The notes beneath the pieces were generated by a model. The model did not search any database. It was not told the origin of the DNA and worked only from the letters and a program-made list of their open reading frames with translations. 64,000 nt of DNA from Luteimonas sp. RC10 (lineage in GTDB: Bacteria; Pseudomonadota; Gammaproteobacteria; Xanthomonadales; Xanthomonadaceae): contig NZ_JACHYJ010000001.1 in NCBI RefSeq assembly GCF_014192745.1, positions 434,001 through 498,000 of the forward strand, written 5' to 3'. Position 1 is the first letter of the stretch; each line of letters begins with the position of its first letter. The translations under genes were made by a program, and so were the position numbers. This document shows positions 8,263 through 16,873 of this stretch, piece by piece.

Positions 8263-9351
8263 GTGAACACGATCCATTCGACGACGTCGTCCGGTCTGGC
8301 CGCCGAGCGCCGACCCGAGACACATGAGACCGGGCCGCAGCACATAGTCGAGCGCGGCGACACGCTGTCGGCCATCGCCCAGCGCTACGGGACCGATATC
8401 GCCGGCTTGATGGCGGCCAATCCCCAGATCCGCAACCCCGACGTGCTGTATCCCGGTGACACGATCATCGTGCCCGCCGGGAATGGCGCTGTGGACGTGC
8501 GTGCTGGCGACACGCTGTCGAGCATCGCCGCTGCTCACGCCACTACGGTACGCGCCCTGCTCGACGCGAACCCGCACATCCGCAATCCCGACCTGATCCA
8601 CGCCGGCCAGTCGATCGCGCTGCCGGGCGATCGTGGCGCATCTCCCGCGCCGACTGAGCCGACACCCGCCATCGACGCGATCGACACCCCGCCCGCTCCA
8701 CCCGCCGATGCCGGGGACCATCGTCTGGGCCAGTTGTCGGAGCAGTACGAGACCGGCGGACGCGGCCCGGGCACCGTGTCGACTGGCGCCGGCGATCCAG
8801 GGGGCGTGTCCTACGGGAGCTACCAGTTGGCGACCAATCGCGGTCGCCCGCAGGAATTCCTTGCGCAGGAGGGCAGCCGCTGGGCAGACGCGTTCGGCGA
8901 CGCGGCCCCCGGGACGCCTGCCTTCAGCGCGACCTGGCGCGACATCGCAGCGCGCGAGCCCGGGGCGTTCGCCAACGCGCAGCATGCCTATATCCAGCGG
9001 ACCCACTACGACGTGCAGACCGAGCGCGTGCTGACCAACACTGGTCTCGATGTGTCGGGCCGCTCGGCGGCGGTGCAGGACGCCGTCTGGTCCACAGCGG
9101 TCCAGCATGGGCCCGCGACAAATGCGATCACCCGCGCCGTGCGTAACGTCGAAGCAGGTGGGCTGTCGCCCGACGACGGTGTCGCGTACGACCGTGCATT
9201 GATCGATGCGATCTACGACGAGCGCGGTCGCCGCAACGCCGACGGCACCTTGGTGTACTTCAGCAGTGCACCTGCGTCCACGCAACGCAGTGTGGCCGAG
9301 CGGTTCGAGAACGAACGCGCCGATGCGTTGGCGATGCTCGACCAGCCGTGA
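8263..9351 (+). CDS. two-LysM peptidoglycan-binding protein with lysozyme-like C-terminal domain
   Basis: 362 aa. Two LysM repeats (about residues 27-72, beginning HIVERGDTLSAIAQRYG, and 77-120, beginning DVRAGDTLSSIAA) bind cell-wall glycan. After a Pro/Ala linker, residues ~155-362 resemble phage-tail or VgrG-associated lysozyme-like domains, with the SYGSYQLATN segment and a repeated Gly-rich GPGTVSTGAGDPGG region. No signal peptide is visible, so if it degrades wall it must leave by a specialised route or act as a toxin. GTG start supported by GGGAG upstream. A lipoprotein gene follows 61 bp downstream on the same strand. The catalytic assignment is inference. Confidence 0.75.
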   Translation: MNTIHSTTSSGLAAERRPETHETGPQHIVERGDTLSAIAQRYGTDIAGLMAANPQIRNPDVLYPGDTIIVPAGNGAVDVRAGDTLSSIAAAHATTVRALLDANPHIRNPDLIHAGQSIALPGDRGASPAPTEPTPAIDAIDTPPAPPADAGDHRLGQLSEQYETGGRGPGTVSTGAGDPGGVSYGSYQLATNRGRPQEFLAQEGSRWADAFGDAAPGTPAFSATWRDIAAREPGAFANAQHAYIQRTHYDVQTERVLTNTGLDVSGRSAAVQDAVWSTAVQHGPATNAITRAVRNVEAGGLSPDDGVAYDRALIDAIYDERGRRNADGTLVYFSSAPASTQRSVAERFENERADALAMLDQP

Positions 9352-9412
9352 TGCATCGATGACCGCGGTCCGGCTATCGTGCGGCGCAACGACCGACGAC
9401 GGAGCCGATGGC

Positions 9413-9937
9413 ATGCCCCCTGTCCCTGTGCGTCCTGCCATTACCTTGACCGCCGCCACCTGCCTGGCGTTCGCCCTGTCGAGCTGCTCACAGGCGGCCG
9501 CGCCGCCGGACAAGACGGCACGTGGCACGGCGCCGTCGCAAGGCACAGCAAACGCAGACCGTCCGCCTTCCGAGCAACCCGAACATGCCGGGCACTATGC
9601 GTTGCGGGGCGTGCACGTGGCCGACCTTGAGCTGACACCGAGCGCCGACGGCGCGAACTGGGACGTGGTGCTGCGTGGCGGCAGCGCAGCGAGCGATGGT
9701 GCAGCCGTGGCGGCCGACTGCGAGCTCCACGCCCGCGGCCCACTGCGTGACGACGGCATCGAAGCGAACGTCATGCCGTTCGAGGGCGAACTGATGTCGG
9801 TGACCGTCGCCGACCTCAAGCGCGCGCCCGCTTCGATCACGGTTCGCTTCGACGGGCCCAGCATCGTCGTCGAGGCCGACGCCGCGCTGTGCGGCAACGG
9901 CGCGGACTTCAACGGACGCTACCAACGCCGCCAGTAA
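9413..9937 (+). CDS. lipoprotein, unknown function (possible immunity partner of the LysM protein)
   Basis: 174 aa; the signal peptide ends in lipobox LSSC. The mature part has a linker then a ~110-residue domain with two Cys residues (AADCELHARG and AALCGNGAD) and a C-terminal ADFNGRYQRR motif. No family recognised. GGAG lies at RBS distance before the ATG. It is directly downstream of a leaderless wall-hydrolase candidate, an arrangement seen for effector and immunity-lipoprotein pairs; that is inference from context only. Confidence 0.68.
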   Translation: MPPVPVRPAITLTAATCLAFALSSCSQAAAPPDKTARGTAPSQGTANADRPPSEQPEHAGHYALRGVHVADLELTPSADGANWDVVLRGGSAASDGAAVAADCELHARGPLRDDGIEANVMPFEGELMSVTVADLKRAPASITVRFDGPSIVVEADAALCGNGADFNGRYQRRQ

Positions 9938-10027
9938 TCGCAGCGCGCGCCTTGTGACCCAGGCCAGTGTCGGCGTGCGCACACGCCGACGGCAGGCGTA
10001 CCGGCGAAGGCGCAGGGCATCCGCTCG

Positions 10028-11251
10028 CTAACGTCCGGCCTGCAAGGCCTCGAGAATGCGGCGCCCTGCCCGGCCGTCGTCGGGGCTGAGCCCGAGCCGG
10101 CGCTGCTCGGCCTGAATCGCACGCCGGGTGGCTGTCCCGATCATCCCGTCGACCTCACCGATGTCGTGTCCGCGCGCAGCGAGCAGGGTCTGCAATGCGC
10201 GGCGGTCGGCGCGCGACAGCCCAGGATCGTCGGTCGGCCACGGTGTCTTCAGACCGGTCCCGCCTCGCAACTGGTCGGCGAGCAAGGCGATCGCCAGCGC
10301 GTAGCTTTCGGCGGCGTTGTAGGAATAGATCGCATCGTAGTTGCGCAGCACCAGGAACGCCGGGCCCGAGGCCCCGGTCGGTGCGATCACCGCCGCGCGG
10401 GTATCGCCGGCCGGCAACGCGCCGCCATCGACCCGGGTCACGCCGCGCGCGGCCCAGTCGGACACCGGCCGGCGGTTCGTGCGTCCGGCCTGCGCGATCG
10501 CAAAGCCAGCCGGCAACCGGACCTCGTAGCCCCAGGGCTGACCGCTGCGCCAACCGGCGCGCGCGAGGTAGTTCGCGGTCGAGGCCAGGGCGTCGGGGAT
10601 GCTGTCGACGAGATCGCGGCGGCCGTCGCCGTCGAAATCCACCGCGATACGCGCGTAGGTGCTGGGCATGAACTGCGTGTGGCCAAAAGCACCGGCCCAA
10701 GAGCCGGTCAAGCCCGGATCGCGCAGATCGCCCTTGTGCAGGAGGTCGAGCAGCGCCAGGAACTCGCCACGGAAGAATGGCTGCCGGCGCCCGTTGCAGG
10801 CCAGCGTGGCGAGCGACACGCGCAGCGGCCGCTTGCCCGAGATGCGGCCGTAGTCGCTCTCCACGCCCCAGACCGCAACGACGGTCTCGGCATCGACACC
10901 GTACTGCGCCGACACCCGCGCCAGCAGGTCGCGGTGCTCGGCCAGCATCGCGCGGCCATCCTCGACGCGCTGCGCATCCACCAGCCCGGCCAGGTAGTCC
11001 CACAGCGGCGTGGTGAACTCGGGTTGCGCGTCGAGCAGCGGCAACACGCTCATGTCCGGCTGCAGGTCGGACGTCAGCCGATCGAAAGCGTCGCCGGGAA
11101 TGCCGCGCTTGGCGGCATCGCCGCGGATACCGGCCAGGCACTGAGCGAACGCTGCCGGGTTGGCAGGCGGTGGCGGCGGCGTGGCCGCGGCCACCGCGCC
11201 GGCTGCACCCAGCAGTGCGAACGTGGTGACGGCACGCAAAGGGTTCTTCAT
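10028..11251 (-). CDS. MltB-family lytic murein transglycosylase with peptidoglycan-binding domain
   Basis: Periplasmic enzyme that cleaves the glycan strand of peptidoglycan non-hydrolytically to give 1,6-anhydro ends. 407 aa: Sec signal peptide, SLT_2/MltB catalytic domain (~30-330) with the catalytic Glu in VWGVESDYGR and the family's GAFGHTQFMPSTY and DFDGDGRRDL segments, then a C-terminal PG_binding_1 domain (~345-405, GEVDGMIGTATRRAI). The extra binding domain is typical of MltB paralogues in this order of bacteria rather than E. coli MltB itself. Single gene; no operon partner is obvious. Confidence 0.92.
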   Translation of the reverse strand: MKNPLRAVTTFALLGAAGAVAAATPPPPPANPAAFAQCLAGIRGDAAKRGIPGDAFDRLTSDLQPDMSVLPLLDAQPEFTTPLWDYLAGLVDAQRVEDGRAMLAEHRDLLARVSAQYGVDAETVVAVWGVESDYGRISGKRPLRVSLATLACNGRRQPFFRGEFLALLDLLHKGDLRDPGLTGSWAGAFGHTQFMPSTYARIAVDFDGDGRRDLVDSIPDALASTANYLARAGWRSGQPWGYEVRLPAGFAIAQAGRTNRRPVSDWAARGVTRVDGGALPAGDTRAAVIAPTGASGPAFLVLRNYDAIYSYNAAESYALAIALLADQLRGGTGLKTPWPTDDPGLSRADRRALQTLLAARGHDIGEVDGMIGTATRRAIQAEQRRLGLSPDDGRAGRRILEALQAGR

Positions 11252-11391
11252 CGAATGGAACTCCGGGGCGGAACAGCCACGCCACTGTGCCTCACGAGGC
11301 CGGCAGCGGACGCGTGCGTGGATTTGGGTTTAACGCGCCGCTCAGGCGGCAGCGCACGACCCACGGTGAAGTGCGCAATGTGGACCCGGTC

Positions 11392-11790
11392 TCAGGCCAC
11401 GTCGCCGTCGACGTAGTACCAGTGACCGTCCTCGCGCACGAAGCGGCTGCACTCGCGCATGCGCACGACGCTGCCGCCGCCGATGCGATAGCGCGCGACG
11501 AACTCGACCTCGGCGCGGTCGTCCTCCAGCACGTCGAACGCGCGCACGTCCAGGCCCAGCCACGTGGGCTGCGGCCCGCGCAGATCGAGATCCGGCGGAC
11601 AGGTGCGCGGATGCCAACTCGTCCGCAGGTAGTCGACATCGCCGCGCACGTAGGCGCTGTAGCGCGCGCGCATCAGGGTTTCGGCATCCGGCGCGGGCAT
11701 GCCGGCGTGGATGCGACCACAGCACTCGTCGAACGCCAGGCGGCGGCCACAGGGACAGGCGGTCAGGGAGGACGGATCGGGTGCGGGCAT
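11392..11790 (-). CDS. YchJ-family SEC-C motif protein
   Basis: 132 aa. The N-terminal Cys cluster ([14 protein letters not shown]) is the SEC-C zinc-binding motif. The rest is the YchJ/UPF0225 NTF2-like domain, recognisable from [22 protein letters not shown] and the late GHWYYVDG. Function in the cell is not known for this family. Start chosen at the ATG that gives MPAPDPSS just before the Cys motif. Minus strand, downstream of radC with a 46-bp gap. Confidence 0.88.
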   Translation of the reverse strand: MPAPDPSSLTACPCGRRLAFDECCGRIHAGMPAPDAETLMRARYSAYVRGDVDYLRTSWHPRTCPPDLDLRGPQPTWLGLDVRAFDVLEDDRAEVEFVARYRIGGGSVVRMRECSRFVREDGHWYYVDGDVA

Positions 11791-11836
11791 CCGGGCATTG
11801 TGCAAGCACCGTGGCGCGATCGCGAGCGGCACGTGC

Positions 11837-12511
11837 TCACAGAAACCCCGTTGCAGCCAGTGACACCGCCTCACCCTCGCCGATGACGAAGTGATCGAGC
11901 ACACGCACATCGACCAGCGACAGCGCCTGGCGGATCGTGCTGGTGACCGTGCGGTCGGCGCCACTGGGGCAGTTGCTGCCGCTGGGATGGTTGTGGCCGA
12001 CGATGATCGCGGCGGCGTTGTGCGCGAGCGCGCGCCGTGCGAGTTCGCGCGGATACACCTCGGCATTGTCGATCGTGCCCTGGAACACCTCCTCGAAGGC
12101 CAGCGCGCGGTGCCGGGCGTCGAGATAGAGCACGGCGAAGACTTCATGGGGAAGGCCACGCAGACGCTGAGTGAAATAGCGACCGGCGGCGCCGGGATCG
12201 GTGATCGCCTCGCCGCATTCGAGCGTCTGGGCCAGCACCCGGTTGCCCACTTCGAGTGCGGCGCTCAGGCCACTGGCGCGCGCCAGGCCCAGGCCCGGCA
12301 GCTGCGCGAGCCCCTGCGGCCCGCGCTCGAGCAGCGCGCGCAGCGAGCCGTGGTCCTTGAGCAGTTGGCGGCCGGTCGCCACCGCATCCATGCCGCGCAG
12401 GCCCGAGCCCAGGAAGATCGCCAGCAACTCCGCATCCGACAGCGCGCCCGCGCCCCGGGCAAAGAGTTTCTCGCGCGGTCGCTCGCTCTTGGGCCATTTC
12501 GAGATGTGCAT
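11837..12511 (-). CDS. radC: RadC/JAB-domain protein
   Basis: 224 aa. An N-terminal helix-hairpin-helix region ([23 protein letters not shown]) is followed by an MPN/JAB domain with the JAMM metal motif HNHPSG and a downstream Asp (GADRTVT). Originally linked to DNA repair; the molecular role remains unsettled. ATG start at [16 protein letters not shown], which is the canonical RadC N-terminus. Divergent from coaC, as in many proteobacteria where radC and coaBC are neighbours. Confidence 0.93.
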   Translation of the reverse strand: MHISKWPKSERPREKLFARGAGALSDAELLAIFLGSGLRGMDAVATGRQLLKDHGSLRALLERGPQGLAQLPGLGLARASGLSAALEVGNRVLAQTLECGEAITDPGAAGRYFTQRLRGLPHEVFAVLYLDARHRALAFEEVFQGTIDNAEVYPRELARRALAHNAAAIIVGHNHPSGSNCPSGADRTVTSTIRQALSLVDVRVLDHFVIGEGEAVSLAATGFL

Positions 12512-12687
12512 CGCCGCCTCCGTTGGGGAGCCGGCACCGGCGCGACGCGACGGGGAGGGTGTCGGACGCGCATCGCCGATGCCGGCGGGACCTGTATTGC
12601 AACGCGTGCGCACGCCCCGGCGCAGCCAGCGGTCCACCTCGCTTCGGGTAAGCTGTCGGTCGATTTTCCGGTAGGGCTTCCCCGACC

Positions 12688-13239
12688 ATGGCTGGCGCGT
12701 CGACCTCGCTGCATGGGCAGCGCATCCTGCTGTGCGTGTGCGGCGGCATCGCCGCCTACAAGGCCGCCGAGCTCGTGCGGCGTCTGCGTGATGCCGGCGC
12801 CCAGGTGCGCGTGGCGATGACCGACAGCGCGCTGCACTTCGTCTCGGCCGCGACCTTCCAGGCGGTGTCGGGCGAACCGGTGCGCACCACCTTGTGGGAC
12901 CCGGGCGCCGAGGCCGCGATGGGCCACATCGAGCTGGCTCGGTGGGCCACGCGCGTGGTCGTAGCGCCTGCGACTGCGAACACGCTGGCCAAGCTCGCGC
13001 ATGGCTTTGCCGACAACCTGGTCACCACGCTGTGCCTGGCGACGACTGCGCCGCTGACCGTGTGCCCGGCGATGAACCACCGCATGTGGCTGCACCCGGC
13101 CACGCAGGCCAATCTCGCGCTGCTGCGCGAGCGAGGCGCGCAGGTGGTGGGGCCGGAAGACGGCCCGCTGGCCGAAGGCGAATCGGGCCCGGGACGGCTG
13201 GCCGAGCCGACCGCGATCGTCGCGGCGCTGCCGGCATGA
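12688..13239 (+). CDS. coaC: phosphopantothenoylcysteine decarboxylase (CoaC domain as a separate protein)
   Basis: Flavoprotein of the HFCD type that decarboxylates 4'-phosphopantothenoylcysteine to 4'-phosphopantetheine, step 3 of CoA synthesis. 183 aa: CGGIAAYK near the start, catalytic His80 in MGHIELARW, and the substrate-clamp motif PAMN (127-130). In E. coli CoaBC this domain is fused to CoaB; here a TGA ends it just after the CoaC domain, and the CoaB start overlaps by ATGA. The position of E. coli Cys158 (ACGDxGPGR motif) is Glu163 here (LAEGESGPGR). Either a true split gene or a single frameshift in the assembly explains the break. Confidence 0.88.
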   Translation: MAGASTSLHGQRILLCVCGGIAAYKAAELVRRLRDAGAQVRVAMTDSALHFVSAATFQAVSGEPVRTTLWDPGAEAAMGHIELARWATRVVVAPATANTLAKLAHGFADNLVTTLCLATTAPLTVCPAMNHRMWLHPATQANLALLRERGAQVVGPEDGPLAEGESGPGRLAEPTAIVAALPA

Positions 13240-13904
13240 GCGGGCCGCTGGCGGGCCGGCGGGTGATCGTCAGTGCCGGACCGACCTACGAAGACCTCGA
13301 CCCGGTGCGGTTCCTGGGCAACCGCAGCAGCGGCAAGATGGGCTTCGCGGTAGCCGCGGCCGCCGCGCAGGCCGGTGCCGATGTGCAGCTGGTGGCCGGT
13401 CCCGTGCACCTGCCCACGCCCGATGGCGTGACGCGTGTGGACGTGCGCTCGGCCGCGCAGATGCATGCCGCGGTGTTCGCTGCCCTGCCCGCCGACATCT
13501 ACGTCGGCGCCGCAGCGGTCGCGGACTTCACCCCGGCTCGGGTCGCCACGTCGAAGATCAAGAAGCGTGTGGGCGAGGCCGGCCTGACGCTCGAACTGGT
13601 GCGCACGCGCGACATCCTCGCCGAGCTCGCCGCCGACCCGCGCCGGCCCCGGCTGATGGTCGGCTTCGCCGCCGAGACCGACGATGTCGATGACAACGCC
13701 CGCCACAAGCTCGCCGCCAAGCGCGTCGACCTGATCGCGGCCAACCGCGTCGGCGTCGCCGGCAGCGGGTTCGAGGGCGACGACAACCTGCTGGTGGTGC
13801 ACGACGCCGCCGGCCAGCATTCGCTGGGGCCCGGCCCCAAGACCGCGGTCGCGGCCGACCTGGTCGCGCTGATCGCCCACCGCCTCGATCCGGAGCCGCC
13901 ATGA
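13236..13904 (+). CDS. coaB: phosphopantothenate-cysteine ligase (CoaB domain as a separate protein)
   Basis: 222 aa; uses CTP (in bacteria) to join 4'-phosphopantothenate and cysteine, step 2 of CoA synthesis. The N-terminus [16 protein letters not shown], the dimer/active-site segment [15 protein letters not shown] and the conserved Lys in TSKIKK are all present, so the enzyme looks complete. It begins with an ATG inside the coaC stop (ATGA) and ends in another ATGA overlap with dut. Translation is probably coupled across coaC-coaB-dut. Usually part of one bifunctional CoaBC polypeptide. Confidence 0.88.
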   Translation: MSGPLAGRRVIVSAGPTYEDLDPVRFLGNRSSGKMGFAVAAAAAQAGADVQLVAGPVHLPTPDGVTRVDVRSAAQMHAAVFAALPADIYVGAAAVADFTPARVATSKIKKRVGEAGLTLELVRTRDILAELAADPRRPRLMVGFAAETDDVDDNARHKLAAKRVDLIAANRVGVAGSGFEGDDNLLVVHDAAGQHSLGPGPKTAVAADLVALIAHRLDPEPP

Positions 13905-14359
13905 ACCACATCCTCGACGTCCGCGTGCTCGATGCCCGCTTCGGCCAGCAGTGGCCGCTGCCGGCCTATGCCACCGAAGGCAGTGCCGGTCTTGACCTGC
14001 GCGCGGCCCTCGACGAGCCATTGGCGCTGTTGCCCGGCGACGTCGCGCTGGTGCCCTCGGGGCTGGCGATCCATATCGGCGATCCGGGACTGTGCGCGGT
14101 CGTGTTGCCGCGCTCGGGCCTGGGCCACAAGCACGGCATCGTGCTCGGCAACGGCACCGGCCTGATCGATGCCGACTACCAGGGCCCGCTGATGATCAGC
14201 GTCTGGCACCGCGGCAAGGACGCCTTCACCATCGAACCGGGCGACCGCATCGCGCAACTGGTGCTGCTGCCGGTGGTGCATGCGACGCTCAACGTGGTGG
14301 ATACTTTTGTCGACACCGCACGTGGGGCCGGGGGATTCGGGCACTCGGGCGTACGCTGA
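13901..14359 (+). CDS. dut: dUTP diphosphatase (dUTPase)
   Basis: 152 aa trimeric enzyme that hydrolyses dUTP to dUMP and PPi, keeping uracil out of DNA. All five motifs are visible: [34 protein letters not shown] with the catalytic Asp, [10 protein letters not shown] and the C-terminal GAGGFGHSG arm. The start overlaps the coaB stop. The coaBC-dut-algC order matches Pseudomonas and related groups. Confidence 0.97.
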   Translation: MNHILDVRVLDARFGQQWPLPAYATEGSAGLDLRAALDEPLALLPGDVALVPSGLAIHIGDPGLCAVVLPRSGLGHKHGIVLGNGTGLIDADYQGPLMISVWHRGKDAFTIEPGDRIAQLVLLPVVHATLNVVDTFVDTARGAGGFGHSGVR

Positions 14360-14371
14360 CGGGGACAGGCC

Positions 14372-16675
14372 ATGGGCGAGAAGGATCCGCATCGCACACG
14401 CGAACTGATGACGCAGTTGGGACGCGTCGCACCGGTGCTCGCCGTGGTGCTGGCACTGCTGGCCCTGTGGTGCGCCTGGCAGGGCGTCCGTCAGTGGCAG
14501 GCCGGGCAGCGCAGCACCAGCGTGACGCAGGCGCGCGACGCCGCGGTCGATGCGACCGGCCAGGCGCTGCAGGCCGAGCTGCGGCGGATGCGCGAACGCC
14601 TGGCCAGCGCGCCGGTGCAGCGCGCGCTGCAGGACGGCCGCCTGGATGCCGCCGGTGCCGCGCTCGGCCGCGACTGGCCAGGTGCGACCGGCGTCGCGGT
14701 GGTCCCGCACGACCTGCGCAGCGAATACAACGCCCTGGCGCCGGGCCGTTTCGGCCGGCTCGCGGCTCTGGAGAGCGCGGTCGCCGCCGGCGAGCCGGTG
14801 TTGATGGTGGCCGGCGGCCCCGCCGGTCCGCAGATCCTGGTCACCGCGCCGGCGCGCGTGGGTGAGCGCCCGGTGGGCGTGGCGATCGCGGCGCTCCCGC
14901 TCGAACGCGCGACCGCCGGCCTGGCCGCCGTCGAGGTCGACCCGGCGACCTACGTCGCACTGCGGCAGGGAAGCCAGACCCTGATGGCGCGCGGCGAGCC
15001 GGCGCTGTCGAACGTCGCCGAGCGCCTGGGCCGACCGGTGCCGGGCACGCAGCTGCGGATCGTCGCAGCGACTCCGCACGTCGGTCGCCCGCCACTTGGA
15101 CTGTCCGCATTGCCGTTGTGGGGGCTCGCCGCAACGCTGTTGGCCCTGGCGATCGCGGCCGGGCGGCTCGCACGGCGGCGCTCGCCTGCTGGCAGTGAAT
15201 CCGATGCCGAGCCCACCCTCGCCCAGTCGTTGCAGACCGCGGATGTGGACCGGCCGGCGCCCCGCCCGGCACCGGCCAGCGCACCCAAACCGGCAGCGGC
15301 GCAACTCGATCCTGCGATCTTCCGCGCCTACGACATCCGCGGTGTCGTCGGGCGCACGCTCGATGCCGCGATCGCCGAGCGGATCGGACGCGCGATCGGC
15401 TCGCTGATGCACGAGCAGGGACTTGACGAGATCGTGGTCGGTCGCGACGGCCGCCTTTCGGGGCCCGACCTCGCCGCAGGCCTCATCGCCGGCCTGCGCG
15501 CAAGCGGACGCAATGTCGTCGATATCGGCCTGGTGCCGACCCCGCTGACCTACTTCGCCGCCTACCACCTGCGGACCGGCTGCTGCGTCTCGATCACCGG
15601 CAGCCACAACCCGCCCGAATACAACGGCTTCAAGATCGTTGTCGGCGGCGAGACGCTGGCCGGCGAGGCCATCGCCGAGCTGCACGCGCGCATCGCAGGT
15701 GAACGCCTGTATGCCGCGCCAGTGCCGGGTGGGCTGGTCGAGCGCGACCTCGCCGACGACTACGTCCGGCGCATCGCCGACGACATCCAGATCGCACGGC
15801 CGCTGAAGGTCGTCGTCGATGCCGGCAACGGTGCGGCCGGCACCCTGGGCCCGCGCGTGCTCGAGGCGATCGGCGCCGACGTGATCCCGCTGCATTGCGA
15901 GATCGACGGCACCTTCCCGAACCACCATCCCGATCCGAGCGAGCCGCGCAACCTGGCCGACCTCATCGATGTGGTCAAGCGCATGGGCGCCGACCTGGGC
16001 GTGGCCTTCGACGGTGATGGCGACCGGCTGGGTGTGGTTGCCGCCGATGGCGCCATCATCGACGCCGATCGCTTGCTGATGCTGTTTGCCGCCGACCTGC
16101 TCGAACGCAATCCCGGTGCGTTGATCGTCCACGACGTCAAATGCACCGGGCGGTTGACCGGCCACGTGCTGCGCCACGGCGGCAGCCCATTGATGTGGAA
16201 GACCGGCCACTCGCTGATCAAGGCCAAGATGCGCGAGACCGGTGCCGAACTGGCTGGCGAGATGAGCGGGCATTTCTTCTTCGCCGAGCGCTGGTTCGGC
16301 TTCGACGACGGCCTCTACGCCGCTGCGCGGCTGCTGGAGATCCTCGCGCTGCAGGCCGACCCCACCGCCGCGCTCCACGCGCTGCCGGTCGGCGTCTCGA
16401 CGCCCGAGCTCAAGGTCGACGTGCCCGGCGGCGACCCGCACGCCTTCGTCGCCCGGTTCCTCGCGCAGGCCACATTCGACGGCGCGCGGCTGTCGACGAT
16501 CGACGGGCTGCGTGCGGACTGGCCCGATGGCTGGGGACTGGTGCGCGCGTCCAACACAACGCCGGTGCTGGTGCTGCGCTTCGATGCCGACGATGCGCAG
16601 GCACTGGCGCGGATCCAGGCGCTGTTCCGCGAGCGCCTGCTCGCGATCGAACCCGGGCTGACGCTGCCGTTCTAA
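14372..16675 (+). CDS. algC: phosphomannomutase/phosphoglucomutase with membrane-anchored N-terminal extension
   Basis: 767 aa. The C-terminal ~434 residues are a complete alpha-D-phosphohexomutase: FRAYDIRGVVG at its start, phosphoserine loop TGSHNPPEYNG, metal loop DGDGD, sugar-binding GEMSGHFFFAE and phosphate-binding RASNTTPVL. It interconverts mannose/glucose 6- and 1-phosphates for LPS and exopolysaccharide precursors. The first ~333 residues hold two membrane segments (about 19-38 and 248-266) bracketing a ~200-residue probably periplasmic domain, then a Pro/Ala linker. Long annotated forms exist in Pseudomonas and Xanthomonas relatives. It follows dut by 12 bp. A short GC hairpin lies just after the stop but lacks a T-tract. 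Confidence 0.93.
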   Translation: MGEKDPHRTRELMTQLGRVAPVLAVVLALLALWCAWQGVRQWQAGQRSTSVTQARDAAVDATGQALQAELRRMRERLASAPVQRALQDGRLDAAGAALGRDWPGATGVAVVPHDLRSEYNALAPGRFGRLAALESAVAAGEPVLMVAGGPAGPQILVTAPARVGERPVGVAIAALPLERATAGLAAVEVDPATYVALRQGSQTLMARGEPALSNVAERLGRPVPGTQLRIVAATPHVGRPPLGLSALPLWGLAATLLALAIAAGRLARRRSPAGSESDAEPTLAQSLQTADVDRPAPRPAPASAPKPAAAQLDPAIFRAYDIRGVVGRTLDAAIAERIGRAIGSLMHEQGLDEIVVGRDGRLSGPDLAAGLIAGLRASGRNVVDIGLVPTPLTYFAAYHLRTGCCVSITGSHNPPEYNGFKIVVGGETLAGEAIAELHARIAGERLYAAPVPGGLVERDLADDYVRRIADDIQIARPLKVVVDAGNGAAGTLGPRVLEAIGADVIPLHCEIDGTFPNHHPDPSEPRNLADLIDVVKRMGADLGVAFDGDGDRLGVVAADGAIIDADRLLMLFAADLLERNPGALIVHDVKCTGRLTGHVLRHGGSPLMWKTGHSLIKAKMRETGAELAGEMSGHFFFAERWFGFDDGLYAAARLLEILALQADPTAALHALPVGVSTPELKVDVPGGDPHAFVARFLAQATFDGARLSTIDGLRADWPDGWGLVRASNTTPVLVLRFDADDAQALARIQALFRERLLAIEPGLTLPF

Positions 16676-16873
16676 GCCGCCTTGCGGGCGGCGCCGCGCG
16701 GCCGCCTGCGACCCATGCGCCCTGGTGCGCTTTGCGTCTTCGCCAATGGCGGGCGACGCGGGCACCCTGACCCGCATTCGCGGCCGAATCCGACATCGGC
16801 ACGGGCGACAGGCCGATGTCCTGCCTCGACGTCGTGAGCGAGGCTGGCAGCACACCTTCACCGGAGTGCCGTC

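Noticed and set aside
8263..9351. Idea that the LysM protein is a type IV secretion effector with an XVIPCD tail
   Set aside because: The C-terminal ~120 residues lack the conserved XVIPCD motifs and Gln-rich tail as I know them; secretion route left open.
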